35,964 bases of DNA from an uncultured Clostridia bacterium (GCA_947631835.1 CANRMW010000004.1:1-35964), one strand, 5' to 3'. Positions 26,341 to 35,461 are shown, numbered from the stretch's first letter. A program made the numbers and translations. Notes: generated from the letters alone by a model not told the origin.

Positions 26341-27197
26341 AGCCGAAACGCCGCTTTCGATCCGAAACGCTGATGCTCGTCCCGCTCTACGTCTTCACGC
26401 TGGTCTTCGTGCTGGGGCCGCTCGTCTACATGGTGATCCTCAGCTTTCTCCAGCGCGCGGAGACATGGGGCGTGACGAACGAATTTACCGTGCAGAATTA
26501 CGCGGGCATCCTCGAACCGGTGTACCTCAACACCTTTGTGGAGTCCTTCAAGCTCGCGACGCTCTCGACGCTGCTCATCATCCTGCTCGGCTACCCGTTC
26601 GGGTACTTCATGGCGAAGCTCTCGCAGAAGTGGAAGGGCCGCATGATGATGCTCCTGATGATCCCCTTCTGGACCAGCTCGCTGATCCGTCTCTACGGCT
26701 GGATCATCATCTTCCGCGCGAACGGCATCCTCGACAAGATCCTGATGGGCCTCGGCATCACCGACGCGCCCCTGAAGCTGCTCTACACCTACCCGGCGGT
26801 CGTCGTCGGCATGATCTACGCGCTGCTCCCCTTCATGATCTTTTCGGTCTATTCGAGCGCGGAGAAGATGGACTGGAGCCTCGTGGAGGCCGCGCGCGAC
26901 CTCGGCGCGTCGCGCATCCGGGCGTTCCTCACCGTGACGCTGAAAATGACGCTCCCGGGCCTGCTCTCCGGCGTGATCCTGACGTTCGTCCCCTCGATGG
27001 GCCTGTTCTTCATCGCGGACATCCTCGGCGGCAACAAGGTGGTGCTCGTCGGCAGCCTGATCCAGGACCAGCTCATGAAGGCGCACAACTGGCCGTTCGC
27101 GGCGGCGCTCTCCGTAATCCTGACGCTCCTGACGAGCCTTCTGATCGTGCTGTACCGCAGGCTTGCGGGCGTCAAGGACCTCGAGGGTCTGGTGTGA
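26337..27197 (+). CDS. potB: Spermidine/putrescine ABC transporter permease
   Basis: MKPKRRFRSETLMLVPLYVFTLVFVLGPLVYMVILSFLQ...EAARDLGASRIRAFLTVTLKMTLPGLLSGVILTFVPSMGLFFIADILGG: PotB-like; ATGA overlap with potA. Confidence 0.92.
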   Translation: MKPKRRFRSETLMLVPLYVFTLVFVLGPLVYMVILSFLQRAETWGVTNEFTVQNYAGILEPVYLNTFVESFKLATLSTLLIILLGYPFGYFMAKLSQKWKGRMMMLLMIPFWTSSLIRLYGWIIIFRANGILDKILMGLGITDAPLKLLYTYPAVVVGMIYALLPFMIFSVYSSAEKMDWSLVEAARDLGASRIRAFLTVTLKMTLPGLLSGVILTFVPSMGLFFIADILGGNKVVLVGSLIQDQLMKAHNWPFAAALSVILTLLTSLLIVLYRRLAGVKDLEGLV

Positions 27198-27207
27198 GGA
27201 GGCCGCT

Positions 27208-28023
27208 ATGAAAAACAAAACCGTTCTCCCGAATGTTTACCTCGCGGTCCTCATGATCCTGATGTATGTGCCGATCGTGCTGGTCATCATTTTCTCGTTC
27301 AACGAAAACAAGCTCTCCGTGCGCTGGGACGGCTTTTCATGGCGCTGGTATGAGGCGCTGTTCGCGGACCGCGCCATGTTCGAATCGCTCGTCAACTCGC
27401 TGATCCTCGGCGGCTCCGCGTCGCTCGCGGCGGCCGTCATCGGGACGCTCGGGGCCGTGGGCAGCTCGAAGGTGAAGCTCCCCGGCAAAGACGCGGTCGA
27501 GTATCTTTCGACGCTCCCCATGATGATCCCCGAGATCATCCTCGGCATGGTGTTCATGGTGTTCTTCTCGCTGATCGGCCTGCCGTTCGGCATGATGACG
27601 CTCATCATCGCCCACACGGCGTTCTGCATCCCCTACGTCTTCATGCTCGTGCGGGCGCGGCTCGTCGGCATGGATAAGAGCCTCGAGGAGGCCGCGCTCG
27701 ACCTCGGCGCGTCGAAGATCTACGCGTTCTTCACGGTCGTCCTGCCGCTGATCGCCCCGGCGATTCTCTCCGGGATGCTGCTCTCCTTCGCGATGAGCTT
27801 CGACGACGTGATCATCAGCATGTTCGTCACGGGCGTGGATTCCAACACGCTGCCGCTGCGCGTCTACTCCCAGATCAAGACCGGCGTGACGCCGGAGATC
27901 AACGCGCTGTGCACGCTGATCCTCCTCGTCACCGTGCTCATCCTCGCGCTCGCTGCGGTCCTCTCGCGGATCGGGCGCGGCAAAAAAGAACCGGAGCAGG
28001 CCGCCGAGATCGAAGCGCGCTGA
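27208..28023 (+). CDS. potC: Spermidine/putrescine ABC transporter permease
   Basis: MKNKTVLPNVYLAVLMILMYVPIVLVIIFSFNENKLSVRWDGFSWRWYEALFAD...ALDLGASKIYAFFTVVLPLIAPAILSGMLLSFAMSFDDVIISMFVTG: PotC-like. Confidence 0.93.
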   Translation: MKNKTVLPNVYLAVLMILMYVPIVLVIIFSFNENKLSVRWDGFSWRWYEALFADRAMFESLVNSLILGGSASLAAAVIGTLGAVGSSKVKLPGKDAVEYLSTLPMMIPEIILGMVFMVFFSLIGLPFGMMTLIIAHTAFCIPYVFMLVRARLVGMDKSLEEAALDLGASKIYAFFTVVLPLIAPAILSGMLLSFAMSFDDVIISMFVTGVDSNTLPLRVYSQIKTGVTPEINALCTLILLVTVLILALAAVLSRIGRGKKEPEQAAEIEAR

Positions 28024-28393
28024 ACAGACAGAAAGGCCGCTCTCCCCAAGAGCACGGAAATTAGTCCCCTTCGCGCCGGGCGCGGAGCTTCCCCGGTCCG
28101 CGCTGCAAAACAGAATCGCCGCGGGAAACCGCTGTCGAGATAAATCCCCATTTTTCATTCCCGTGCGCATCCTCGCGCTCGCCGTGGTCCTCTCGCGGAT
28201 CGGGCGCGGCAAAAAAGAGCCGGAGCAGACCGCCGCCGAGATCGAAAACCGCTGACCGGATAGAAAGCCCGCTCTCCCCAAGAGCACGGAAATTAGTCCC
28301 CTTCGCGCCGGGCGCGGGGCTTCCCCCGTCCGCGCTGCAAAACAGAATCGCCGCGGGAAACCGCTGTCGAGATAAATCCCCATTTTTCATCCC
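27932..28393. repeat. Tandem duplication (~230 bp) of the potC 3' end plus intergenic sequence
   Basis: ccgtgc[t/g]catcctcgcgctcgc...cttcgcgccgggcgcgg...gataaatccccatttttcat occurs at about 27932-28160 and again at about 28161-28391. Confidence 0.92.
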
Positions 28394-28412
28394 CGAAAGG
28401 AAGGAATAAGAA

Positions 28413-29624
28413 TTGAAAAAGATCATCGCACTCCTGCTTGTCCTTGCACTCGCACTCTCGCTTGCAGCGTGCTCCGGTTCCGCCGGAAGCAGCAGCACGA
28501 ACCCGGCGACTGTCACCGGCAACACCGGCCCTGCGGAGGACAGCGCGGAAGCGGAAGGCACGAACCCCGCGGATTCCGAAGAAGACGAGGGCGGCGTGAA
28601 CCCCGCCACCGTCACCGGCAACACCGGTCCCGAGGGCAACACCGAGACGGAGCTCGTCCTTTACACATGGGAGGCCATGTTCCCGCAGGAGGTCCTCGAC
28701 GCGTTCGAGGCAGACACCGGCATCAAGGTGAACTATGTGAACTTCGACTACGACGAGACGATGCTCGCCCGCCTCGAGGAGGAAGAGGGCGGCGCTTATG
28801 ACGTCGTGATCGCCGACGACTACATCATCGAGACGGCGGTCAAGGAAGGCCTTGTCGCGGAGCTCGACAAGGAAAAGCTCCCGTCGTTCGGCAACATCGA
28901 CCCGTTCTACCAGGGCTGGTTCTACGACCCCGACGACCTCTACACCGTCCCCTACGGCGCGGGCGTGCAGACGATCGTCTATGACCCGGCGCTCACCGAT
29001 GTGGAGATCGACGGGTATGAGGACCTCTGGGACGAATCCCTGCGCGACAGCATCGGCATCACGGCGAACTACCGCGTGATCGACGGCATGGCGCTGAAGG
29101 TCCTCGGCGAGAGCATGAACACCAGCGACGTCGCGAAGATCGAAGAGGCCGGCGAAAAGCTCAACGCGCTCGCCCCGAACATCCGCCTCATCAAGGACGA
29201 CCGCCTCGAGGAGGACTTGCTCTCCGGCGAGATCAGCGCGGGCATCATGTACACCTCGCAGGTCACCTCTGCGATGATGCAGAACCCGGATCTCAAGGTC
29301 GTCTACCCGAAGGAGGGCATCGGCTTCGGCATCATGGGGATGTTCATCCCCTCTGCCGCGCCGCACGCGAACGCCGCGTACAAATTCCTCGAATACATCC
29401 TGCAGCCGGAAGTGGCCGCGCAGTGCTTTGAGTACATCGGCTATTACAGCACGAACAAGGCCGCGAACGAGTTCATCAGCGACGAGTACAAGGGCTTTTT
29501 GACGCTGCCCGAGGACATCGACCTCGAAAACGCCGAGATCCTCGAGAACATCTCCAACGACGCGCTCGACGCGCACAACCTCGTCTGGGAGACGTTCCGC
29601 GCGGCGACCGGCGCCGGGGAATAA
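28413..29624 (+). CDS. potD: Spermidine/putrescine-binding lipoprotein
   Basis: TTG start with SD aaggaagg upstream; MKKIIALLLVLALALSLAACSG lipobox; LVLYTWEAMFPQEVLDAFEADTGIKVNYVNFDYDETMLARL...YDVVIADDYIIETAVKEGLV: PotD-like. Confidence 0.92.
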   Translation: MKKIIALLLVLALALSLAACSGSAGSSSTNPATVTGNTGPAEDSAEAEGTNPADSEEDEGGVNPATVTGNTGPEGNTETELVLYTWEAMFPQEVLDAFEADTGIKVNYVNFDYDETMLARLEEEEGGAYDVVIADDYIIETAVKEGLVAELDKEKLPSFGNIDPFYQGWFYDPDDLYTVPYGAGVQTIVYDPALTDVEIDGYEDLWDESLRDSIGITANYRVIDGMALKVLGESMNTSDVAKIEEAGEKLNALAPNIRLIKDDRLEEDLLSGEISAGIMYTSQVTSAMMQNPDLKVVYPKEGIGFGIMGMFIPSAAPHANAAYKFLEYILQPEVAAQCFEYIGYYSTNKAANEFISDEYKGFLTLPEDIDLENAEILENISNDALDAHNLVWETFRAATGAGE

Positions 29625-29696
29625 AACCCGAAAAACGCGAAATTCTAAAAGGAACCGATCCAAATCAAAGATTCTTTTGAAAGGAGCCGATACGAC

Positions 29697-29906
29697 ATGG
29701 AGATCACAAAGCAGACCACGATGGGCGAAATGCTCAACTACGACCGGGGGATCGCGTATATCCTGATGCAGTGCGGGATGCACTGTGTCGGCTGCCCGTC
29801 CTCGATCCACGAGTCTCTGGAGGAAGCGTGCATGGTCCACGGCCTCGACGCTGACGCGGTCTACGCGAAGATCCAGGAGTACCTCGCGGAAAAAGCGGCA
29901 AAGTAA
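29697..29906 (+). CDS. DUF1858 domain protein
   Basis: MEITKQTTMGEMLNYDRGIAYILMQCGMHCVGCPSSIHESLEEACMVHGLDADAVYAKIQEYLAEKAAK: typical DUF1858 CGMHCVGC motif. Confidence 0.9.
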   Translation: MEITKQTTMGEMLNYDRGIAYILMQCGMHCVGCPSSIHESLEEACMVHGLDADAVYAKIQEYLAEKAAK

Positions 29907-30027
29907 AAACCGGTACCTTAAAACGGCTCTCCCCTTTCGGGAGGGCCGTTTGCCGGTATTCGGCAAAAAAAACAGGAGCCGCCGTCCCGCGGAAAAAAGG
30001 GACGGGCGCTCCGGAAAGAGGATCGGG

Positions 30028-31530
30028 ATGAAAGGAAAAAAGAAGCTGCTCACGGCGCTTTTCGCCGCCGCGCTGCTCGCCGCGCTGGCGGCCTGCGCCG
30101 CAGACCCGGCGTCCGCGCCGAGCGCGCCCGTAAGCGCGCCGGAGGCCCAGCCGGAAAGCGCGTCCGCCGCGCCCGACACGGCGGAGGAAGACTTGCAATC
30201 TCCTGAAAAAGATGATATGATAGAGTCAAATTCAACCCCCCAGAGGAGGCAAAGCGAAATGAGCAAAGGATACTACACGCTGACCCGCGTCACCGACTAC
30301 GGCCCCTATGTCACAAAAGTCATCCTGCCGATGGAAAGCCCCGTGAAGCAGGACGCCGTGACGGCGGACACGTTCTCCGTCTATGTGGAGCGCATGGACG
30401 AAAAGGGCGAAACGCTCCTTCTGCCGAAGAGCTGGATGGCCCAGAACGACAAGGAGCCGAGCTGCGGCTACATCCCCGTAACAGCGGCGTACCCTTCGGA
30501 CCAGCAGGGTGAAAAGCTCGACTGCGGCGAGTACGTCACGCTGGAAACGGCTTACGGCCCGCTCTGCCAGCTCTCGTCCTGCATTTCCGCGCCAGAGGGC
30601 CTCAACGTCTATGTGAAGATGCGGTACACCGTCACGCAGGTCGAAAAACTCGAGACGGAGGACGGCCCGGTGGTCGGCCTGCTCTACAACTACCCGCTCG
30701 GCAACCGCTGCCCGGACGCCGAGGGCTTCCTGCACGGCGTCTCTTCCTACGAGCCGGAGCCGCTGAACTACGGCTATTTCGTCCCCCAGACAAAAGCCGA
30801 TACGGCGCACCCGCTGATCGTCTGGCTGCACGGCGCAGGCGAAGGCGGCGTGGACCCGACCGTCGCGTATACCGGCAACAAAGTCACGGCGTTCGCCTCG
30901 GAAAAGATCCAGTCCCTCTTCGGCGGCGCGTATATCCTCGCCCCGCAGACGAAGACCTTCTGGATGAACGACGGCTCCGGACAGTACGGCACCACGGGCA
31001 AGAGCATCTATGTGGAAGCGCTCAAGGCGTGCATCGACGAGTTCATCGCGAAGAACCCCGGCGTCGATCCGGACCGCGTCTACATCGGCGGCGACAGCAA
31101 CGGCGGATTCATGACGATGCGCATGATCGTGGATTATCCCGATTTCTTCGCGGCGGCCTTCCCGGTCTGCGAGGCGCTCTACGACGCGGTCATTTCCGAC
31201 CAGGACATCGAGAACATCAAGCACCTGCCGATCTGGTTCACGCACGCGAAAAACGACCCGGTCGTAAAGCCCTCCGAGACCGTCGTCCCCACCTACCAGC
31301 GCCTCATCGCCGCCGGCGCGGAAAACGTCCACTTCACCTTCTGGGACAAGATCGTGGACCTGCACGAGGGCTTCACGGACGCGACCGGCAACCCGTTTGA
31401 GTACATCGGCCACTTCGCGTGGATCCCCGTCTACAACGACGACTGCAAGCTCGATTACGACGGCAACCCCGTCGTCGTGGACGGCAAGGAAGTCTCCCTC
31501 CTCGAGTGGCTGAGCCTCCAGTCCCGCTGA
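30028..31530 (+). CDS. Carbohydrate-esterase-like alpha/beta hydrolase, lipoprotein form (alternative start at 30259)
   Basis: Lipobox MKGKKKLLTALFAAALLAALAACAADP; hydrolase region PLIVWLHGAGEGGVDP...VDPDRVYIGGDSNGGFMTMRMIVDYPDFFAAAFPVCEA (GGDSNGG nucleophile elbow). In-frame ATG at 30259 preceded by aggagg. Confidence 0.85.
   Translation: MKGKKKLLTALFAAALLAALAACAADPASAPSAPVSAPEAQPESASAAPDTAEEDLQSPEKDDMIESNSTPQRRQSEMSKGYYTLTRVTDYGPYVTKVILPMESPVKQDAVTADTFSVYVERMDEKGETLLLPKSWMAQNDKEPSCGYIPVTAAYPSDQQGEKLDCGEYVTLETAYGPLCQLSSCISAPEGLNVYVKMRYTVTQVEKLETEDGPVVGLLYNYPLGNRCPDAEGFLHGVSSYEPEPLNYGYFVPQTKADTAHPLIVWLHGAGEGGVDPTVAYTGNKVTAFASEKIQSLFGGAYILAPQTKTFWMNDGSGQYGTTGKSIYVEALKACIDEFIAKNPGVDPDRVYIGGDSNGGFMTMRMIVDYPDFFAAAFPVCEALYDAVISDQDIENIKHLPIWFTHAKNDPVVKPSETVVPTYQRLIAAGAENVHFTFWDKIVDLHEGFTDATGNPFEYIGHFAWIPVYNDDCKLDYDGNPVVVDGKEVSLLEWLSLQSR
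30193..30249 (+). promoter_or_regulatory. Internal promoter and Shine-Dalgarno inside the esterase ORF
   Basis: TTGCAA (30193-30198)-N17-TATGAT (30216-30221), then AGGAGG (30244-30249), 9 nt before in-frame ATG 30259. Confidence 0.6.
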
Positions 31531-31532
31531 CC

Positions 31533-31690
31533 CCTACTTTTCTTGAAAGAAAAGTAGGCCGGAGGCCGTTTCGTCGCGACGGTCGTTCGCTCCGCGAACT
31601 TCGCCGGTGCGGCTGAAAAGCGTCTCCCCGCGCCATAAGCTGGGCTTGGTTCGGTAAACTCGCCCTTGCTTTCCGCGAGCCAGTATGGAA
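31533..31690. repeat. Dispersed copy of the hairpin-dense repeat
   Basis: cttttcttgaaagaaaag...ggccggaggccgtttcgtcgcgacggtcgttcgctccgcgaacttcgcc...ggttcggtaaactcgcccttgctttccgcgagcca matches the start of the 24.3-kb array. Confidence 0.85.
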
Positions 31691-31929
31691 AGACACCATG
31701 CTTTTTTCGGCTCAACCGTTTCATGATCTTTGCCCCGCGGGACTCCCCAAAAACGGGTTGAAGGCTGCCGGTAGAGCGGATTTGACGACAAAGTTCACTC
31801 TGCTGGCGGTTAAGACACGTCGAAGTCTTTTGGGCACCACTGTGGGAAAGAAGGCCCCCTGCTTTCTCCTCGCTAAGAAGCAGATGGACGATTGGCAACG
31901 CCAAGCGTCTCACTTTCTCTTCAGAAAAG

Positions 31930-32013
31930 CGCGACCTTAAAGGGGTCGAGGGGGCGGAGCCCCATCGGTACGGAGCAAAAAGTTTTTGGCGGGTTTTTGA
32001 AAAAACCGCAAGG
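31930..32013. repeat. Second module of the same dispersed repeat, abutting the GH42 RBS
   Basis: aaaggggtcgagggggcggagccccatcggtacgg resembles aggggtcgagggggcaaagccccttgggcgcgg in the array; followed by hairpin gcgggtttttgaaaaaaccgc. Confidence 0.65.
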
Positions 32014-32020
32014 AGGAAAA

Positions 32021-34084
32021 ATGGCACCCATCACTCCAAAGTTTCCAAAGCTGCTGCACGGGGGCGACTACAACCCCGACCAATGGCTGCATGATCCGGA
32101 CATCCTCGCGACGGACATCGAGCTGATGAAAAAAGCGGGGATCAACTGCGTCTCCGTTGGCATCTTCGCATGGGCGCATCTGGAGCCCCGCGAAGGGGTC
32201 TACACCTTCGACTGGCTCGAGGAGATCGTCAACGATCTCTATCTGAACGGCATTTACACGGTCCTCGCGACGCCCTCGGGCGCAAAACCCCTCTGGATGA
32301 GCGAGAAATACGAGGAGGTCCGCCGCGTGCAGGAAAACGGCGTGCGGGACCGTTCCGGCGGGCGGCACAACCACTGCTACACCTCGCCGTATTACCGGGA
32401 GAAGGTGCGCCAGATGGACACCCGTCTCGCGCAGCGCTTCGGGAAGCACCCGGGCGTCATCCTGTGGCACCTCTCGAACGAATACGGCGGCGCGTGCTAC
32501 TGTCCGCTCTGCGTCGCGGCATTCCGGGACTGGCTGCGGGAGAAATACGGCACGCTCGAGGCGCTGAACCTCGCGTGGTGGACGCATTTCTGGAGCCACA
32601 CCTACACGGACTGGGACCAGATCTACCCGCCTGTCCCGAACGGAGAGACCTGCACGCACGGCCTCACGCTCGACTGGAAGCGCTTCGTCACGCACCAGAC
32701 GGTTGATTTCATGAAGATGGAACGCGACGCGGTGAAAGCCGTCTGCCCCGAGATCCCCGTCACGACGAACCTCATGGGGTTCTACGACGGGCTCGACTAC
32801 TTCAAATTCGGCCCGGAGCTGGACGTCGTCTCCTGGGACAACTACCCCCAGTGGCACACGGCGGACAACGCGGAGATCGCCCTGACCTCCGCGCTCTCGC
32901 ACGACCTGATGCGCGGGATCAAGCGCGCGCCGTTCCTCCTGATGGAATCCACGCCGAGCGCGACGAACTGGTCGCCCGCCGCAATGCTCAAGCGCCCGGG
33001 GATGCACCTGCTCTCGTCTCTGCAGGCGGTGGCGCACGGCTCCAACTCCGTGCAGTATTTCCAGTTCCGCAAGGGACGCGGCTCCTCGGAAAAATTCCAC
33101 GGCGCCGTCGTCGATCATGTGGGCGACCGCGGCCCGCTCTCGGTCGCGCGCACGGAGAACACCCGCGTGTTCCGCGACGTGAAAACGGTCGGGGAGACGC
33201 TCGCCGCCCTCAACGCGGACGGCCGGCTTTATGACACCGAGGTCAAGTCGGAGGCCGCGCTCGTTTTCGACACGGAGAACCGCTGGGCGATCGCAGGCGC
33301 GGCGGGCCTTCGCAACTGCGGCACAAAGTATGTGGAGACCGTGAGGGAGCACTACCGCGCGTTCTGGGAAAAGGGCGTGCAGGTGGACGTCACCGACATG
33401 GACGGCGACCTTTCCGGCTACAAGCTGGTCGTCGCGCCGATGCTCTACATGCTGCGCAGCGGCTTTGAGCGGAAGCTGAAGACCTTCGTGGAAAACGGCG
33501 GCGTCCTCGTCGCCACCTACTGGACCGGCCTCGTGGACGAGACGGACCTGTGCATCACCGGGGGCGCTCCCGGCCGCATGACGGACCTCTTCGGCCTTTG
33601 GGACGAGGAATGGGACGCCCTGCCGGACGGCTTTACAAACGGCGTTTCGGTGGACGGGACCGTCTACACGGCGCGGGAGGTCTGCGCGCGCATCCATCCC
33701 ACGACCGCCGAAGTCCTCGGCACCTACACAGAGGACTTTTACCGGGGAGAAGCCGCTTTCACGAAAAACCGCTTCGGCGCGGGCACGGCGTATTACCTCG
33801 CGGCGCGCACGGACACCGGCCTGCTCCGCCGCCTTTACGGAACGCTCCTCGAGGAACTGGGGATCCGCCCGGCGCTTGCCGGGGTCGAGCTGCCCCGAGG
33901 CGTCACCGCGCACGCGCGGGAAAGCGAAACGGCGCGGATCGTGTTCGTCGAAAACTACACCGCCGCGCCCTGTACGCTGGACCTCAAGCGCGAGTATGAG
34001 ATCCTCTCCACGGGGGAACGGGTAAAACTTCTCAATCTCCCCCCTTACGGCGTCTCCGTATTATCAGATTTTACAAAAGTTTAA
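32021..34084 (+). CDS. Glycoside hydrolase family 42 beta-galactosidase
   Basis: MAPITPKFPKLLHGGDYNPDQWLHDPDILATDIELMKKAGINCVSVGIFAWAHLEPREGVYTFDWLEEIVNDLYLNGIYTVLATPSGAKPLWMSEKY...GVILWHLSNEYGGACYCPLCVAAFRDWLREKYG: GH42 with Cys cluster. SD aaggagg. Confidence 0.96.
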   Translation: MAPITPKFPKLLHGGDYNPDQWLHDPDILATDIELMKKAGINCVSVGIFAWAHLEPREGVYTFDWLEEIVNDLYLNGIYTVLATPSGAKPLWMSEKYEEVRRVQENGVRDRSGGRHNHCYTSPYYREKVRQMDTRLAQRFGKHPGVILWHLSNEYGGACYCPLCVAAFRDWLREKYGTLEALNLAWWTHFWSHTYTDWDQIYPPVPNGETCTHGLTLDWKRFVTHQTVDFMKMERDAVKAVCPEIPVTTNLMGFYDGLDYFKFGPELDVVSWDNYPQWHTADNAEIALTSALSHDLMRGIKRAPFLLMESTPSATNWSPAAMLKRPGMHLLSSLQAVAHGSNSVQYFQFRKGRGSSEKFHGAVVDHVGDRGPLSVARTENTRVFRDVKTVGETLAALNADGRLYDTEVKSEAALVFDTENRWAIAGAAGLRNCGTKYVETVREHYRAFWEKGVQVDVTDMDGDLSGYKLVVAPMLYMLRSGFERKLKTFVENGGVLVATYWTGLVDETDLCITGGAPGRMTDLFGLWDEEWDALPDGFTNGVSVDGTVYTAREVCARIHPTTAEVLGTYTEDFYRGEAAFTKNRFGAGTAYYLAARTDTGLLRRLYGTLLEELGIRPALAGVELPRGVTAHARESETARIVFVENYTAAPCTLDLKREYEILSTGERVKLLNLPPYGVSVLSDFTKV

Positions 34085-34237
34085 TATTTCCTCGGATTGC
34101 TGTGGAATTACGGCGAATTTTGTGGTATAGTTTAATAGGCGTCCGCGCGGGACCGGAGGGTGTTCCGCGCGTTCCCCCCAAATCCTGCCGGGACTATCGG
34201 CAGCCGCTGCAACGATCATGCGTGTCAGGAGGCAATC

Positions 34238-35419
34238 ATGGCAAAGCAAGCAAACTCGACGTATTTCAGCGCGGAAAACCGCGTCGCGCCGCTGGGCATC
34301 GTACCCCTTGCCGGAGCAAGGGAGCTTTCCGAGAAGATCGAAGCCCATCTTCTCCGCTGGGCGAAACGCGCCGGGCTGGATTATGAGACCTTTATGATCC
34401 AGAATGACTGTCCGCGCTTCTCTTCCGGCGACGGCAAGGGGCTCATCCGCTCCACGGTCCGCGGATATGACCTTTATTTTATCGTCGATGTTGGCAATTA
34501 CAGTGTCACCTACAACTACTTCGGCGAGGAGAACCGCATGTCTCCCGACGACCACTATCAGGACCTCAAGCGCCTGATCCAGGCCGCGAGCGGCAAAGCG
34601 CACCGCATCAACGTCATCATGCCGCTGCTCTACGGCGGCAGGCAGCACCGCCGCAGCTACCGGGAATCTCTGGACTGCGCGTTTGCGCTGCAGGAACTTC
34701 AGGCCATGGGCGTGGCGAACCTCGTCACCTTTGACGCGCACGATCCGCGCGTGCAGAACGCCGTCCCGCTGATGGGCTTCGACAACCTGATGCCGACGTA
34801 CCAGGTGATGAAGAAGCTCTTCAAGGATTTCCCGGACATCTCCACGGACAAAAACGACTTCATGGTCGTCGCGCCGGACGAGGGCGGGCTCAACCGCAAC
34901 ATCTACTACGCCTCCGTGCTCGGCGTGGACCTCGGCATGTTCTACAAGCGCCGCGATTACTCCAAGGTCGTGAACGGCCGGAACCCCATCGTCGCCCACG
35001 AGTATATGGGCACGAGCGTGGATGGCAAGGACGTCTTCGTCGCGGACGACATCATCTCCTCCGGCGAGTCGATCCTCGACATTGCGGAGAACGTCAAAGA
35101 GCGCCGCGCGCACCGCTTCTTCGCTTATGCCACCTACACGATCTTCACGAACGGTCTGGACAAGTTCGACAAGGCTTATGAGCAGGGCCTCATTGACGGC
35201 ATCTTCGGCAGCAACCTCACCTACGTCCGCCCCGAGCTGAAAAACCGCCCGTGGTTCCACGAGGTAGACGTCTCCAAGTATGTGGCGTACTTCGTTTCCG
35301 CGCTGAACCACGACGCGTCGATCAGCACGCTCCTCGACCCGCACAGCAAGATCGCGCAGCTCCTCGAAAAGCGCGCCGCCGACCGCGCGAAGTATGTGGA
35401 CGAGCAGCTCAGCCTTTGA
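34238..35419 (+). CDS. prs: Ribose-phosphate pyrophosphokinase (PRPP synthetase), long variant
   Basis: MAKQANSTYFSAENRVAPLGIVPLAGARELSEKIEAHLLRWAKRAG...VTFDAHDPRVQNAVP...VVAPDEGGLNRN...YKRRDYSKVVNGRNPI...DVFVADDIISSGESILD: PRPP synthetase layout. Confidence 0.82.
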   Translation: MAKQANSTYFSAENRVAPLGIVPLAGARELSEKIEAHLLRWAKRAGLDYETFMIQNDCPRFSSGDGKGLIRSTVRGYDLYFIVDVGNYSVTYNYFGEENRMSPDDHYQDLKRLIQAASGKAHRINVIMPLLYGGRQHRRSYRESLDCAFALQELQAMGVANLVTFDAHDPRVQNAVPLMGFDNLMPTYQVMKKLFKDFPDISTDKNDFMVVAPDEGGLNRNIYYASVLGVDLGMFYKRRDYSKVVNGRNPIVAHEYMGTSVDGKDVFVADDIISSGESILDIAENVKERRAHRFFAYATYTIFTNGLDKFDKAYEQGLIDGIFGSNLTYVRPELKNRPWFHEVDVSKYVAYFVSALNHDASISTLLDPHSKIAQLLEKRAADRAKYVDEQLSL

Positions 35420-35432
35420 GCGGACCCTTCGC

Positions 35433-35461
35433 TTGACGTTTCCCGCGCGCTGTGTTATACT
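35433..35461 (+). promoter_or_regulatory. Promoter for tRNA-Gln
   Basis: TTGACG-N17-TATACT. Confidence 0.7.

Noticed and set aside
28293-30266. 657-aa minus-strand ORF
   Set aside because: Antisense shadow of potD and DUF1858 genes; Val/Arg/Asp-rich nonsense.
31937-33913. 658-aa minus-strand ORF
   Set aside because: Antisense shadow of the second GH42 gene.
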